From NCBI RefSeq assembly GCF_015999545.1, contig NZ_CP065546.1, positions 4,372,001 to 4,436,000 on the forward strand: 64,000 nucleotides of DNA, written 5' to 3'. Positions 1 to 10,054 of this stretch are shown here, one piece after another. The translations under genes were made by a program, and so were the position numbers. A model generated the notes under the pieces. The model saw nothing but the letters and a program-made list of their open reading frames with translations, made no database searches and had not been told where the DNA came from. The DNA comes from Lysinibacillus sp. JNUCC-52 (GTDB lineage Bacteria; Bacillota; Bacilli; Bacillales_A; Planococcaceae). Each line of letters starts with the position of its first letter. Positions within the stretch are counted from its first letter, which is position 1.

Positions 1-1449
1 AAACATAATGAGAAAAGTAATAGGATAATCCCGATGATATGCTTCAAGGGAAAATCGTGGCTCAGTAAATAAAAAGTTAAATAGAAGTACAGCTACTGCA
101 GAGCTAATAATGTTCATTAGCCAGCCTGACGACCATATCGCAAGGATTAGCACAGTGAGAATGTAAATCGTAATAATATTGGATTCACTAACTCCTATTG
201 TAAAGAAAAATAAAGCTAAAATAGAGCCTAAGAGAAACACTACTGCCATTTTTATTAAATCCAACCATTCAATCGTTAGTCGATTTCGAACGCCAGTAGG
301 CACATACAATCGTTCATTTTCTTGATCTGGAACTATATGCATAGTTAAATTCGGTGCAAATTCATTGAGCCTGTCACTGATTTTCGCATGTGGCAGCCAC
401 CATTTCTTTTTCAAAGCAGTTCTGCCAATTACTAGCTTTGTGACCCCACTTAAATGTGCATAATTGGCTAGTGCAGCTGCGATATCATTCTCTTGAACGA
501 TTACAACATGGCCGCCAAGTTGCTCGGTCAATTTCATATGTTGTTGCAATCGTTCATCATTTGCTTTGTTAAAACTACTTTCTTGCACCTTTTGCACATA
601 AAGCGCAGTAAATTTGCCATGTAATGCTTGAGCAAGTCTTGCGGCAGTGCGAATAACTTTTGCATTAGTCGGGGAGCTGCTAATACCTACTAAAATATGT
701 TCTTCAATTTGTTTCGTTTGCCTAATCGATTCGCTATCATTTATCTGTTTGTAATTAACCGTATCTGCAGTCCTGCGTAAGGCAATTTCTCGAAGTGCAA
801 CTAAATTTTGTTTGCGAAAAAAGGAAGCTAATGCTTTTTCAGCTTGTTGTTTGTGATAGATTTTTCCTTCTTTTAAACGTTGAATTAACTCATCTGGTTC
901 AATATCCACAATCTTGATAAGTGCTGCTTGATCAATTAAATAATCTGGAATGCGTTCTCGCACTTGTACCCCCGTAATTTCTTCAACTACATCGTGCAGA
1001 CTTTCAATATGTTGAATATTTACAGTTGTATATACATGGATACCTTTCGCAAGTAATTCTTCTACATCCCCAAATCTTTTTGTATGACGCATAAGTGGAA
1101 CATTTGTATGAGCCAACTCATCGATTAGTACGATTTCTGGTTTGCGTTGCAATACTGCATCTATATCTAATTCTTGAAAGTTTTTCCCTTTATAATGCAA
1201 ATTTCTAGTCGGTATTTGCTCAAGTCCGTCAAGTAAGGCTAATGTCTCTGGACGTGGATGTGGCTCAATATAGCCAATTACTACATCTTTGCCAAGTTTT
1301 TTTGCTAGATGTGCTGCATCTAGCATGGCATACGTTTTACCTACGCCAGCAGCATATCCGATAAAAATTTTTAGTCTCCCTACAGTTGCTTGCTCCTGAT
1401 GAATTCTTGCTAAAAATTCCTCTGGAGTGGGGCGCTCATTTTCCATCAT
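1..1449 (-). CDS. kdpD: KdpD osmosensitive K+ channel sensor histidine kinase, N-terminal part
   Basis: Membrane sensor kinase that, with KdpE, controls the Kdp K+-uptake ATPase. The first 483 codons are visible; the gene runs off the left edge, so the kinase core is not seen. Residues about 20-230 form the KdpD N-terminal domain with a P-loop-like GYAAGVGKT at 31-39, then a Usp-like domain (about 250-370), then the first membrane helices of the DUF4118 sensor. The start is ATG at 1449 or the adjacent ATG at 1446; GAGGTG lies just upstream and fits either. It is divergent from kdpFABC across a 160-bp promoter region, whereas in many bacteria kdpDE follow kdpC. kdpE is not in the window and may lie beyond the edge. 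Confidence 0.95.
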   Translation of the reverse strand, partial: MMENERPTPEEFLARIHQEQATVGRLKIFIGYAAGVGKTYAMLDAAHLAKKLGKDVVIGYIEPHPRPETLALLDGLEQIPTRNLHYKGKNFQELDIDAVLQRKPEIVLIDELAHTNVPLMRHTKRFGDVEELLAKGIHVYTTVNIQHIESLHDVVEEITGVQVRERIPDYLIDQAALIKIVDIEPDELIQRLKEGKIYHKQQAEKALASFFRKQNLVALREIALRRTADTVNYKQINDSESIRQTKQIEEHILVGISSSPTNAKVIRTAARLAQALHGKFTALYVQKVQESSFNKANDERLQQHMKLTEQLGGHVVIVQENDIAAALANYAHLSGVTKLVIGRTALKKKWWLPHAKISDRLNEFAPNLTMHIVPDQENERLYVPTGVRNRLTIEWLDLIKMAVVFLLGSILALFFFTIGVSESNIITIYILTVLILAIWSSGWLMNIISSAVAVLLFNFLFTEPRFSLEAYHRDYPITFLIMF

Positions 1450-1483
1450 CCTTCACCTCATTTGTATTATAGCGTTATCTGAC

Positions 1484-1526
1484 ATTAAGAAAGTGTAAAG
1501 ATTTAACCCCTTTATCGTTTCTTAAT
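1484..1526. promoter_or_regulatory. Inverted repeat in the divergent kdpD/kdpFABC control region
   Basis: ATTAAGAAA (1484-1492) and its perfect complement TTTCTTAAT (1518-1526) are 25 bp apart, with a related TTTCCTAACA just downstream. It lies midway between the divergent kdpD and kdpF genes, where a KdpE operator would be expected. Binding by KdpE is inference only. Confidence 0.4.
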
Positions 1527-1610
1527 ACAAAATTCAATTTCCTAACACTACATTAATTTCAAAGTCAGTATGATGAAAACATCAAATGGAGGGAATGGTG
1601 ATGTGAATTG

Positions 1611-1700
1611 ATGGACTTTTATATGATTGGCTTATTAATCATTAGTTTTGCCAGTCTATATGCGTTAATCATTTGGTGCTACAAATTAGTCGAAGAGTAG
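1611..1700 (+). CDS. 29-aa single-span membrane peptide preceding kdpF
   Basis: A 29-codon frame starting at ATG 1611, preceded by GGTGAT at a good distance (1597-1602). It encodes one hydrophobic helix (MIGLLIISFASLYALII) ending in a short polar tail WCYKLVEE. It is followed after 11 bp by kdpF and then kdpA, so it is the first gene of the kdp transcript. Small peptides of this kind occur upstream of kdpF in other Gram-positive kdp operons; a structural or assembly role beside KdpF is inference. A shorter nested frame (ATG 1595, three codons) overlaps its leader. It is real as an open frame with a ribosome site, but its expression is unproven. Confidence 0.6.
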   Translation: MDFYMIGLLIISFASLYALIIWCYKLVEE

Positions 1701-1711
1701 GGGGAATCGCT

Positions 1712-1792
1712 ATGGGCATTGTTATTGGAATTATACTTATCTTACTTTTTGGATATTTAGGGTACGCCCTCTTATATCCAGAAAATTATTAA
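1712..1792 (+). CDS. kdpF: KdpF, small stabilising subunit of the Kdp K+-ATPase
   Basis: A 26-residue peptide starting at ATG 1712 after GGGGGAATCGCT. It is one transmembrane helix (IVIGIILILLFGYLGYALLY) followed by PENY, matching the short KdpF pattern of a hydrophobic helix ending in a Tyr-Pro-Glu motif. KdpF binds KdpA in the membrane and stabilises the KdpFABC complex. It lies 22 bp upstream of kdpA in the same operon. Confidence 0.85.
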   Translation: MGIVIGIILILLFGYLGYALLYPENY

Positions 1793-1814
1793 TAGGATGC
1801 AGGAGGAATAGCGT

Positions 1815-3509
1815 ATGTGGCAAATAGCCATTGTTTGTATTATTTATTTACCGCTTGTTATCCTAATGGGCCATTATCTTTTTCATGTGACAATGCATAA
1901 AAAAACATGGCTCGATCCAGTGATGGATAAAGTAGATGGTGTCATTTATAAATTATGTGGCGTAAAGCAAGTGGATATGACTGGAAGACAATATGTGCTG
2001 TCGTTAATTATGTCGAATGCTTTTATGGTGTTCATTGGCTATATGCTATTGCGCATACAATCTTTTTTGTTGTTAAACCCTAATGAAATTGAAAATATGG
2101 AGGCAACGCTTTCCTTTAATACGATCATTTCATTTATGACCAATACAAATCTGCAGCATTATAGTGGTGAATCAGGTTTAAGTTATTTGTCACAAATGCT
2201 CGTCATTATTTTTATGATGTTCACATCGGCAGCGACAGGCTATGCAGCATGTATGGCGTTTTGCCGACGTCTAGTAGCCAAAAGTGATACTTTGGGCAAT
2301 TTCTATGTAGATTTTGTACGGGTGATTACACGTGTATTAATGCCCATTTCAATTGTGGTTGCCATTATTTTAGTATGGCAAGGTTCACCTCAAACATTAA
2401 GCGCCAATAAAACCGTACAAACAATTGAAGGAAAGATGCAAGATATTGCACTTGGACCTGTTGCATCCCTTGAATCAATTAAACATGTTGGTACAAATGG
2501 AGGCGGGTTTAATGGAGCCAATTCGACGACTCCTTTTGAAAACCCTTCCGTTATATCCAACATTGTAGAAATGCTATCTATGATGTTGCTACCTGGGGCT
2601 TGTGTTATAGCATTTGGTTTAATGGTTGCTTATAGAAAAAAGAAAACGATAGTTGGGAAGCAAGGGCTAGCAATCTTTGGAGCCATGAGTATGCTGTTTC
2701 TAATTGGGCTAGTAACAGTGTATATAGCTGAGCGTGCTGGAAATCCACTTATTGATGAGCTAGGTCTTACACAGGCACTTGGCAGTATGGAAGGAAAAGA
2801 AATGCGCTTTGGTATAGCACAATCCGCTCTTTTCACTGCTGTCACAACGGCTTTTACAACTGGCTCTGTCAATAATATGCATGATACTTTAACACCGCTT
2901 GGTGGACTTGTGCCGATGTTTAACATGATGCTAAACGTTGTATTTGGTGGTAAAGGCGTTGGGCTTATGAACATGATGATGTATGTGCTACTGACGATTT
3001 TTATTGCGTGCTTAATGATAGGCCGCACCCCACAATTTTTAGGGAAGAAAATTGAGGAAAAGGAAATGAAGCTTATAGCGCTGTGTATTTTAATTCATCC
3101 TGCCATCATTCTGTTATTTTCGGGTTTTGCTGTTGCTACGACAGCAGGTGTGGCAGGCATAACAAACCCAGGTGCACATGGTTTATCACAGGTGCTATAT
3201 GAATTTGCTTCTGCATCTGCCAACAATGGCTCTGGCTTTGAAGGATTAGCCGATAACTCGACATTTTGGAATGTATCGACAGGGCTAGCGATGTTTTTCG
3301 GACGCTATTTAACCATCATAATTCAATTGGCAATTGCTTCGTTACTTGCTAAAAAAATGTTGCATAGCGATTCAATTGGAACATTGAAAACAGATACATC
3401 GATGTTTACATTTTTACTAGTTGGCATTGTACTGATGATTGGCGCATTGACATTTTTACCAGCATTGGCACTTGGTCCAATTACAGAGCATTTACAAATA
3501 CATTCCTAA
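1815..3509 (+). CDS. kdpA: KdpA, K+-binding and translocating subunit of the Kdp ATPase
   Basis: The potassium-channel-like subunit that selects and passes K+ in the KdpFABC P-type ATPase. At 564 aa it is full length. It has about ten membrane helices and the selectivity-filter-like loops of the family: GTNGGG at residues 226-231, a TTGSVNN loop in the middle, and SANNGSGFEG near the end. Translation starts at ATG 1815 after AGGAGGAA. It is the third gene of the kdp operon and is followed 15 bp later by kdpB. Regulation by KdpDE under K+ limitation is known for the family. Confidence 0.97.
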   Translation: MWQIAIVCIIYLPLVILMGHYLFHVTMHKKTWLDPVMDKVDGVIYKLCGVKQVDMTGRQYVLSLIMSNAFMVFIGYMLLRIQSFLLLNPNEIENMEATLSFNTIISFMTNTNLQHYSGESGLSYLSQMLVIIFMMFTSAATGYAACMAFCRRLVAKSDTLGNFYVDFVRVITRVLMPISIVVAIILVWQGSPQTLSANKTVQTIEGKMQDIALGPVASLESIKHVGTNGGGFNGANSTTPFENPSVISNIVEMLSMMLLPGACVIAFGLMVAYRKKKTIVGKQGLAIFGAMSMLFLIGLVTVYIAERAGNPLIDELGLTQALGSMEGKEMRFGIAQSALFTAVTTAFTTGSVNNMHDTLTPLGGLVPMFNMMLNVVFGGKGVGLMNMMMYVLLTIFIACLMIGRTPQFLGKKIEEKEMKLIALCILIHPAIILLFSGFAVATTAGVAGITNPGAHGLSQVLYEFASASANNGSGFEGLADNSTFWNVSTGLAMFFGRYLTIIIQLAIASLLAKKMLHSDSIGTLKTDTSMFTFLLVGIVLMIGALTFLPALALGPITEHLQIHS

Positions 3510-3524
3510 TGAGGAGGGACATAA

Positions 3525-5588
3525 ATGGAAACTGGAAGGAAAAGTTTTATTTCGAGCGAAATAATCAAGCATTCCATGATCGGTGCGTTGAAAAAATTTA
3601 ATCCACTATATATGATCAAAAATCCTGTAATGTTCGTTGTAGAGAGTGGATTTATTTTAGTGTTATTGTTATCGTTTTTCCCCCATTTACTTGGGAGCGG
3701 GGAAGGGGAGCATGAGCGACTCTATAATGCTATTGTCGCTTTTATTCTCTTTGTCACGATTTTATTTGCTAACTTTGCAGAGTCTATAGCAGAAGGGAGA
3801 GGGAAGGCTCAGGTACAAACATTAAAAAATACAAAAACAGTAACACTGGCACGAGTTCTTTTAGCGGATGGTTCGGAAATAATGAAACAAGCACAGGAAC
3901 TAAAAAAGGGAGATAAAGTTTTAGTTCAAGCGGGGGAGGTCATTCCGAACGATGGCGAGGTAATTGAAGGGATTGCGACTGTCGATGAATCGGCCATTAC
4001 AGGGGAGTCGGCACCTGTTGTGAAAGAACGAAGTGGTGACTTTTCATCTGTTACAGGAGGAACGACTGTCACTAGTGATTGGCTTATTATAGAAATTACA
4101 TCACTGCCAGGAGAGTCATTTTTAGATAAAATGATTACGCTAATAGAAGGGGCAAGTCGGAAAAAAACACCTAATGAAATCGCGTTAAATACTTTGTTAG
4201 TAAGTTTAACGATAATTTTCTTATTGGTTGTCGTGACAATATATCCAATGACTACTTATTTAAATGTGCATATTTCCATGGCAACATTAATTGCACTGAC
4301 AGTTTGTTTAATTCCCACTACAATTGGTGGCTTGCTTTCCGCCATTGGTATTGCTGGAATGGACCGTGTGACACAGTTTAATGTCATTGCGATGTCGGGG
4401 AGAGCTGTGGAAGCGTGCGGTGACGTAGACACCCTAATATTAGATAAAACAGGAACAATCACTTATGGCAATCGCATGGCATCTGAGTTTTTACCTGTAA
4501 AGGGAGTAGCGCATCTAACATTGATGCAAACTGCATGGCTTAGTTCCTTAACTGATGACACACCTGAAGGAAAATCTATCTTATCGTTAGCATGTGATTT
4601 AGGTGTGAATACGACAGATGCACAACATATTATTAAATCAAGTGAGCATATACCGTTTTCTGCACAAACACGGATGAGCGGATTAAATTTGCAGGATGGC
4701 ACTCAAATTCGAAAAGGGGCTTATGATACGATTAAACAAGAAAGCATTGTTGCAGGGCATTCAATCCCTCAAAATTTGGAGCAGTTAGTCCATCAAGTAT
4801 CTTCTGTCGGAGGGACGCCACTTGTTGTGTCGATGAATCATAATATTTTAGGCGTAATCCATCTTAAAGATGTTGTCAAATCTGGTTTAAAAGAACGCTT
4901 TGAACAGTTGCGGGCAATGGGCATTAAAACAATTATGTGTACAGGAGATAATCCCTTAACAGCAGCAGCTATAGCCAAAGAATCAGGCGTGGATAGCTTT
5001 ATTGCTGAAAGTAAGCCTGAGGATAAAATAAAGGTCATAAAAGACGAGCAGGCACTAGGGAAAGTTGTAGCGATGACAGGAGACGGAACGAATGATGCAC
5101 CTGCATTGGCGCAGGCAAATGTTGGTCTTGCTATGAATTCAGGTACGAATGCAGCGAAAGAGGCTGCGAACATGGTAGATTTAGACTCAAATCCAACTAA
5201 AATAATAGAAGTTGTAGAGATTGGGAAGCAATTATTGATGACGCGTGGCGCACTTACTACATTTAGTATTGCAAATGATGTTGCGAAATACTTTGCGATT
5301 ATCCCTGCCATGCTGATGGTGGCAGTACCAGAAATGAGCTCACTTAACATTATGCAACTCGATTCACCGACAAGTGCCATCATTTCTGCTTTAATTTTTA
5401 ACGCGGTTATTATTCCGTTATTAATTCCTATAGCGATAAAGGGTGTAAAGTATAAGCCGATGAGCGCTGCAAAATTATTACAGAAAAACTTGTTCATTTA
5501 TGGACTTGGTGGCATCTTTGCTCCCTTTATTGGAATAAAGGTGATTGATTTACTAATAGGGCCACTGTTGTCCATGCTTGGGCTATAG
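3525..5588 (+). CDS. kdpB: KdpB, catalytic P-type ATPase subunit of the Kdp K+ pump
   Basis: ATP-hydrolysing subunit that energises K+ uptake through KdpA. At 687 aa it has the usual length. It shows the actuator motif TGES at 159-162, the phosphorylation motif DKTGT with the phospho-aspartate at D307 (the same number as in E. coli), and the hinge motif GDGTNDAP at 519-526. The start at ATG 3525 has a GAGGAGGGA site. It is co-transcribed with kdpA (15-bp gap) and kdpC (12-bp gap). All key catalytic residues are present, so the pump should be active. Confidence 0.98.
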   Translation: METGRKSFISSEIIKHSMIGALKKFNPLYMIKNPVMFVVESGFILVLLLSFFPHLLGSGEGEHERLYNAIVAFILFVTILFANFAESIAEGRGKAQVQTLKNTKTVTLARVLLADGSEIMKQAQELKKGDKVLVQAGEVIPNDGEVIEGIATVDESAITGESAPVVKERSGDFSSVTGGTTVTSDWLIIEITSLPGESFLDKMITLIEGASRKKTPNEIALNTLLVSLTIIFLLVVVTIYPMTTYLNVHISMATLIALTVCLIPTTIGGLLSAIGIAGMDRVTQFNVIAMSGRAVEACGDVDTLILDKTGTITYGNRMASEFLPVKGVAHLTLMQTAWLSSLTDDTPEGKSILSLACDLGVNTTDAQHIIKSSEHIPFSAQTRMSGLNLQDGTQIRKGAYDTIKQESIVAGHSIPQNLEQLVHQVSSVGGTPLVVSMNHNILGVIHLKDVVKSGLKERFEQLRAMGIKTIMCTGDNPLTAAAIAKESGVDSFIAESKPEDKIKVIKDEQALGKVVAMTGDGTNDAPALAQANVGLAMNSGTNAAKEAANMVDLDSNPTKIIEVVEIGKQLLMTRGALTTFSIANDVAKYFAIIPAMLMVAVPEMSSLNIMQLDSPTSAIISALIFNAVIIPLLIPIAIKGVKYKPMSAAKLLQKNLFIYGLGGIFAPFIGIKVIDLLIGPLLSMLGL

Positions 5589-5600
5589 GAGGGACATGAC

Positions 5601-6242
5601 ATGAATCGATTTTGGAATAATGCAAAGCAAGCGTTATTTGTATCATTAATAATGTTTGTAATATGTGGTTTAATTTATCCTTTTACTGTGACAGGCATTG
5701 CACAAGGACTATTTAACGAGCAGGCAAATGGAAGCATTGTTGAAGTTGATGGTAAAGCTGTTGGTTCAGAATTATTAGGGCAAGCCTTTACATCACCAGC
5801 ATTTTTTGGGGGACGTGTTTCTTCTATTAATTATAATGTGTATGCAAAAGAAGATATTGTACCAGACGAACATGGAGCAACTGTCTATGGAGGAGTTAGC
5901 TCAGGTACCTTTAACTATGCACCTTCCAATCCAGAATTAATAAAACGAATCGATGAAGACATTCAAGCATTTTTAGAGGCCAATCCAACAGTAAAACGAC
6001 AAGAGATTCCTGCTGATTTAATGACAGCCTCAGGGTCAGGCTTAGATCCACATATTAGTGTGCAAGCAGCACAAATTCAAATAAACCGAATTGCACATGC
6101 AAGTGGCCTGTCAGTAAAGGAAATTGAAGAAATTGTAGAGGTTCATACAGAAGGACGCACGCTCGGCATATTTGGAGAAGAGAAAGTAAACTTTTTAATG
6201 GCGAATTTGGAAATTTTTAAAAGGATGAAGCAATATGAATAG
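5601..6242 (+). CDS. kdpC: KdpC, accessory subunit of the Kdp K+-ATPase
   Basis: A 213-aa single-span membrane protein, a little longer than the roughly 190 aa typical of the family. An N-terminal helix (about residues 12-34) anchors a soluble domain that assists ATP binding by KdpB. The family pattern SGSGLDPHIS, followed by an NRIA segment, is present at about 147-173. GGAGGGACATGAC precedes the ATG. It is the last gene of the operon and is followed by a hairpin at 6267-6303. Confidence 0.96.
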   Translation: MNRFWNNAKQALFVSLIMFVICGLIYPFTVTGIAQGLFNEQANGSIVEVDGKAVGSELLGQAFTSPAFFGGRVSSINYNVYAKEDIVPDEHGATVYGGVSSGTFNYAPSNPELIKRIDEDIQAFLEANPTVKRQEIPADLMTASGSGLDPHISVQAAQIQINRIAHASGLSVKEIEEIVEVHTEGRTLGIFGEEKVNFLMANLEIFKRMKQYE

Positions 6243-6266
6243 GATATAAGTGCTAATATAAAAGGC

Positions 6267-6303
6267 AGATAGAGAAAAGGGGATAGCATCATTTTCTCTA
6301 TCT
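6267..6303. terminator. Hairpin between kdpC and the convergent dehydrogenase gene
   Basis: AGATAGAGAAAA (6267-6278) pairs with TTTTCTCTATCT (6292-6303), a 12-bp perfect stem. It sits between two convergent genes and can serve both strands, although the U-tracts are weak. Confidence 0.65.
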
Positions 6304-6329
6304 ACTTGTAAAAGAAATGATACGGAGTT

Positions 6330-7385
6330 TTATCCTTGTGCGTTAACAAGAATTTTAATATGATTTTTCTCCTTTAGTAACGCTTCAAAGCCTTCTGTAA
6401 CAATATCATCAAGCCCAATGCGCTTTGTGACAAGCTTGTCTGCTAGGAAGTAACCTTTTGTCATTAACTCCATAACGGATGGGAAGACATCACGATAAGC
6501 CATAACTCCTTTTACGGTGCGCTCTGAACGCACAATAATGTTAGGCTGTATAGAAGCGACAGATTCCCAAATAGAAACGATTATTGTTTCGCCTTCAAAA
6601 GTAGTGGAGTCAATGGCTTGTTGTAAAACGTCTGGTGCGCCTGTTACTTCAAATGCTACATCGACACCGCCATCTGTTAATGCATGAATACGCGTAACTG
6701 CATCCTCTTCCTTTGGATTAATAACAGCGGTTGCGCCCAATTCCATCGCTTTTGCAGCACGTTCGGCTGAAAGTTCCACAGCGTAAATTTCGGAAGCTCC
6801 AGATGCCCGTAATGCATCAATCACGAGGAGACCAATTGGCCCTGTTCCAAAAACAGCTGCTTTATCACCAACTTTTAATTTACTTTGACGTACTGCGTGT
6901 AAAGCGACTGCTGCTGGTTCTACAAGTGCACCTTGTTCATAGGATAGCCCTTCAGGCATTTTGTGCACCATCCGTTCATCTACCATTGTATATTGTGAAA
7001 AGCCACCGCCGCCGCCGGAAAGTCCATGGAAACCAAGGTGCTTACAAATATTATACTTTCCCTTCCTACAAGCAGCGCATTCACCACAGGCTAGAGTTGG
7101 TTCGATTACGACTGCATCACCGATTTTTACCTTTGTGACCCCTGCGCCAACTTCTACTACCTCGCCTGAAAACTCATGACCCATAACAAGTGGATAAGTA
7201 TCACTTCTATCATGATGGAGTTGTTTGACTGGAATAAAGATAGGTCCAACTGTATACCTATGTAAATCGCTGCCACAAATTCCTGCCCAATGTACTTTAA
7301 TTTTTACTTTTCCTGATGCAATGGTAGGCTCTACAATATTTTCAACACGGATATCCCTTGCTTTATACCATCTTACTGCTTTCAT
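6330..7385 (-). CDS. bdhA: Zinc-dependent (R,R)-butanediol dehydrogenase-like medium-chain dehydrogenase
   Basis: A 351-aa MDR-family alcohol dehydrogenase. Catalytic-zinc ligands are C37, H70 and E71 (GHE); the structural-zinc cysteines are C100, C103, C106 and C114; an NAD-binding Rossmann motif GTGPIG lies near residue 180. The extended segment between the catalytic Cys and the GHE motif is typical of the 2,3-butanediol dehydrogenase/acetoin reductase subgroup. The reaction would be NAD-dependent oxidation of butanediol or reduction of acetoin in the cytoplasm; another secondary alcohol or a polyol is possible. The start at ATG 7385 is preceded by AAGGAGG. It appears to be a single-gene unit convergent with kdpC. 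Confidence 0.8.
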   Translation of the reverse strand: MKAVRWYKARDIRVENIVEPTIASGKVKIKVHWAGICGSDLHRYTVGPIFIPVKQLHHDRSDTYPLVMGHEFSGEVVEVGAGVTKVKIGDAVVIEPTLACGECAACRKGKYNICKHLGFHGLSGGGGGFSQYTMVDERMVHKMPEGLSYEQGALVEPAAVALHAVRQSKLKVGDKAAVFGTGPIGLLVIDALRASGASEIYAVELSAERAAKAMELGATAVINPKEEDAVTRIHALTDGGVDVAFEVTGAPDVLQQAIDSTTFEGETIIVSIWESVASIQPNIIVRSERTVKGVMAYRDVFPSVMELMTKGYFLADKLVTKRIGLDDIVTEGFEALLKEKNHIKILVNAQG

Positions 7386-7684
7386 GATCTAGCAACCTCC
7401 TTATAGTATGTGATATTTTATTTTATCATGTGGAAAATATTCAAATCATTAGTTGGATAAAAATCGACATAAAAAATATAAAAAGTCTATTGGTTTTTTT
7501 GCATTATTCACACTTTACATTTTTCATTGCATAATAGTCGCAATTAAAGTAAGTTTGTTAAAGGTTAGCGTTGCATCGATGAAAAAAATAATAGAATTTT
7601 GTAAATGCTTATGTTAATAGTAAGGAAACATACCTAAAAGGCCGAATCATGGTACAATGGGAAAGATGTAAGGAGGAACGAATT

Positions 7685-8986
7685 ATGTCAAAATATACTG
7701 ATTATAATTTTCAGCCATTTTTGCAGGACGCAATTGCAAAACTTGGCTTCACAGAACCAACACCAATACAAAAGGAAATTATTCCGCTAATACTTAAAGG
7801 TAAAAGTGCGATTGGTCAAGCACATACAGGTACAGGGAAAACACATAGTTTCCTTATTCCGATTGTGCAACGTATTCAAGTTGACAAGCAAGAAGTACAA
7901 GCTGTTATTACTTCGCCAACACGAGAGCTTGCTCAACAGATTTTTGATGCGTTAAATCAATTAATAGAAGGAACAGAGATTCAAGCGAAATTATTTATTG
8001 GGGGTACGGACAAACAACGCTCCATTGATAAGTTAAAAACGCAACCACAAATCGTTGTTGGTACACCAGGACGTATTCGTGATCTTGTTTCAGCTCAAGC
8101 GTTATTTGTGCATACGGCACCAATTTTAGTGGTAGACGAAGCGGACCTAGCGTTCGATATGGGCTTTATCGAAGAGATTGATGGCTTTGCTTCTCAAATG
8201 CCAGAAAAGCTTGAAATGTTCGTATTCTCTGCAACAATTCCAGAACGTCTACAGCCATTCCTAAAAAAATACATGGAAGCACCTGTACACATTCATATGA
8301 ACGATAAACGTCCAGTAGCAGAAGGTATTGACTTTGTGCTAGTGCCTGTTCGTTCGAAATCACGCAACAAACGTTTACTAGATGTCATTGAAGGCATTAA
8401 CCCGTTTTTAGCGGTTATTTTTACTAATACACGTAAAACGGCAGAGCATGTTGCTGGTTATTTAAACGAGCAAGGGATTCGCTGTGGTCAAATACATGGT
8501 GATTTAACACCGCGTGATCGTAAAAAAATGATGAAGCAAATTCGTGATTTAGAATATCAATATATCGTGGCAACAGATCTTGCTGCGCGTGGTATCGATA
8601 TTCAAGGGATTTCACATGTCATTAACTATGAAATTCCAGAAGATCTTGAATTCTTTATTCACCGTGTTGGTCGAACAGCACGTGCGGGTAATAAAGGTAC
8701 GGCGATTACATTATTTGAGCCTTCAGATGAGGACGCATTGGCTCGTGTTGAGAAAATGGGTATTCCATTTGAACAAAAGGATGTCAAAGATGGTGAATGG
8801 TCTGAACTAAAAGAACGTCATGCCCGTAAAAACCGAGTGAAGCACGAAAATGAAATTGATGTAAAAGCAAAATCTTTAGTGCGCAAACCGAAAAAAGTAA
8901 AACCAGGCTACAAACGTAATATGAAATGGGAAATGGAAAAAATTAAAAAACGCGAACGTCGCATAAAAGCACGCGGCAAAAAATAA
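7685..8986 (+). CDS. cshB: CshB-type DEAD-box RNA helicase
   Basis: ATP-dependent RNA helicase of 433 aa, expected to act in RNA or ribosome remodelling, notably in the cold. Motifs in order: Q-motif PTPIQ near 26, Walker A AHTGTGKT 46-53, PTREL near 78, DEAD 151-154, SAT 182-184, and HRVGRTAR in the second RecA domain. It ends in a Lys/Arg-rich tail. ATG 7685 is chosen because AAGGAGG lies just upstream at 7671-7677; an in-frame start 12 codons earlier would include that site. It is followed 12 bp later by nfo, the same order as yqfR-yqfS in B. subtilis, so an operon is likely. Confidence 0.92.
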   Translation: MSKYTDYNFQPFLQDAIAKLGFTEPTPIQKEIIPLILKGKSAIGQAHTGTGKTHSFLIPIVQRIQVDKQEVQAVITSPTRELAQQIFDALNQLIEGTEIQAKLFIGGTDKQRSIDKLKTQPQIVVGTPGRIRDLVSAQALFVHTAPILVVDEADLAFDMGFIEEIDGFASQMPEKLEMFVFSATIPERLQPFLKKYMEAPVHIHMNDKRPVAEGIDFVLVPVRSKSRNKRLLDVIEGINPFLAVIFTNTRKTAEHVAGYLNEQGIRCGQIHGDLTPRDRKKMMKQIRDLEYQYIVATDLAARGIDIQGISHVINYEIPEDLEFFIHRVGRTARAGNKGTAITLFEPSDEDALARVEKMGIPFEQKDVKDGEWSELKERHARKNRVKHENEIDVKAKSLVRKPKKVKPGYKRNMKWEMEKIKKRERRIKARGKK

Positions 8987-8998
8987 GGAGGCATATAT

Positions 8999-9892
8999 AT
9001 GTTACTTGGCTCACATGTTTCAATGAGCGGTAAAGAAATGCTACTCGGCTCTAGTAAAGAAGCTCTTTCTTATGGTGCGAACACCTTTATGATTTACACG
9101 GGTGCTCCACAAAACACGCGTCGAAAACCAATTGCAGATCTTAATATTATGAATGGTCTATTACACATGAAAGAGCATGGCATGTCCAATATTGTCGTGC
9201 ACGCTCCATACATTATAAATATTGCAAACACAGAAAAACCTGAAACCTTCCGTCTTGGTGTAGATTTCCTACAATCAGAAATTGAGCGCACGGCTGCATT
9301 GGAAGCAACGCAAATTGTTTTACATCCTGGTGCACATGTAGGCGCAGGAGCAGATGCAGGTATTGCCAAAATTATTGAAGGTTTAAATGAAGTGCTTTCA
9401 CAAGATTATCCCGTGCAAATTGCATTAGAAACAATGGCAGGTAAGGGAACAGAGTGCGGGCGTTCTTTCGATGAGCTGGCAAAAATTATTGATGGTGTTA
9501 CAAATAATGAGCGCCTTTCTGTATGCTTTGATACATGCCATACGCATGATGCTGGCTACAATATTGTAGAAGATTTTGATGGTGTGTTAAACGAGTTCGA
9601 TAAGATTATTGGTGTGGATCGTATTAAGGTCCTTCATATAAATGATTCTAAAAATGTTCGTGGCGCAGGGAAAGACCGTCACGAAAATATTGGCTTTGGG
9701 CATATCGGATTTGATGCTTTAAAATACGTAGTCCACCATCCTCAATTGATGGACGTGCCAAAAATATTAGAAACACCATTTGTTGCATTAAATAGTGATG
9801 CTAAATCAAAAACAGCACCTTATAAATATGAAATTGAAATGTTACGTAGTGGCGAATATAAACCTGAGCTTATTGACGCCCTACGAGGTTAA
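8999..9892 (+). CDS. nfo: Endonuclease IV, apurinic/apyrimidinic DNA repair nuclease
   Basis: A 297-aa TIM-barrel AP endonuclease that cleaves 5' to abasic sites in base-excision repair. The tri-zinc ligands of the family are all visible: H68, H109, E144, D178, H181, H213, D226, H228 and E258, within the signatures HPGAH, ALETMAG, FDTCH and ETPF. The start at ATG 8999 follows AAGGAGG, which overlaps the end of cshB. A strong terminator follows at 9896, so the cshB-nfo unit ends here. Confidence 0.97.
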   Translation: MLLGSHVSMSGKEMLLGSSKEALSYGANTFMIYTGAPQNTRRKPIADLNIMNGLLHMKEHGMSNIVVHAPYIINIANTEKPETFRLGVDFLQSEIERTAALEATQIVLHPGAHVGAGADAGIAKIIEGLNEVLSQDYPVQIALETMAGKGTECGRSFDELAKIIDGVTNNERLSVCFDTCHTHDAGYNIVEDFDGVLNEFDKIIGVDRIKVLHINDSKNVRGAGKDRHENIGFGHIGFDALKYVVHHPQLMDVPKILETPFVALNSDAKSKTAPYKYEIEMLRSGEYKPELIDALRG

Positions 9893-9895
9893 TTA

Positions 9896-9941
9896 AACCG
9901 TAGACAAACGCAGAGAGATTTGTGTTTGTCTACGGTTTTTT
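9896..9941 (+). terminator. Rho-independent terminator after nfo
   Basis: AACCGTAGACAAAC (9896-9909) pairs with GTTTGTCTACGGTT (9924-9937), followed by a T run. Confidence 0.9.
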
Positions 9942-10054
9942 GATATCGTAGTTAAATGGCTATAATTCACAGGTATTTTAAGCTTTCTGGAACTAATTTA
10001 AAATTCAAACGTCTACATGTGAAATAATTGGAAAGTTAAGAGTAGGTAGAGAGA

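Noticed and set aside
1450-1610. Cyclic-di-AMP (ydaO-type) riboswitch before kdp
   Set aside because: The region is short and AT-rich and lacks the conserved GC-rich core of that riboswitch.
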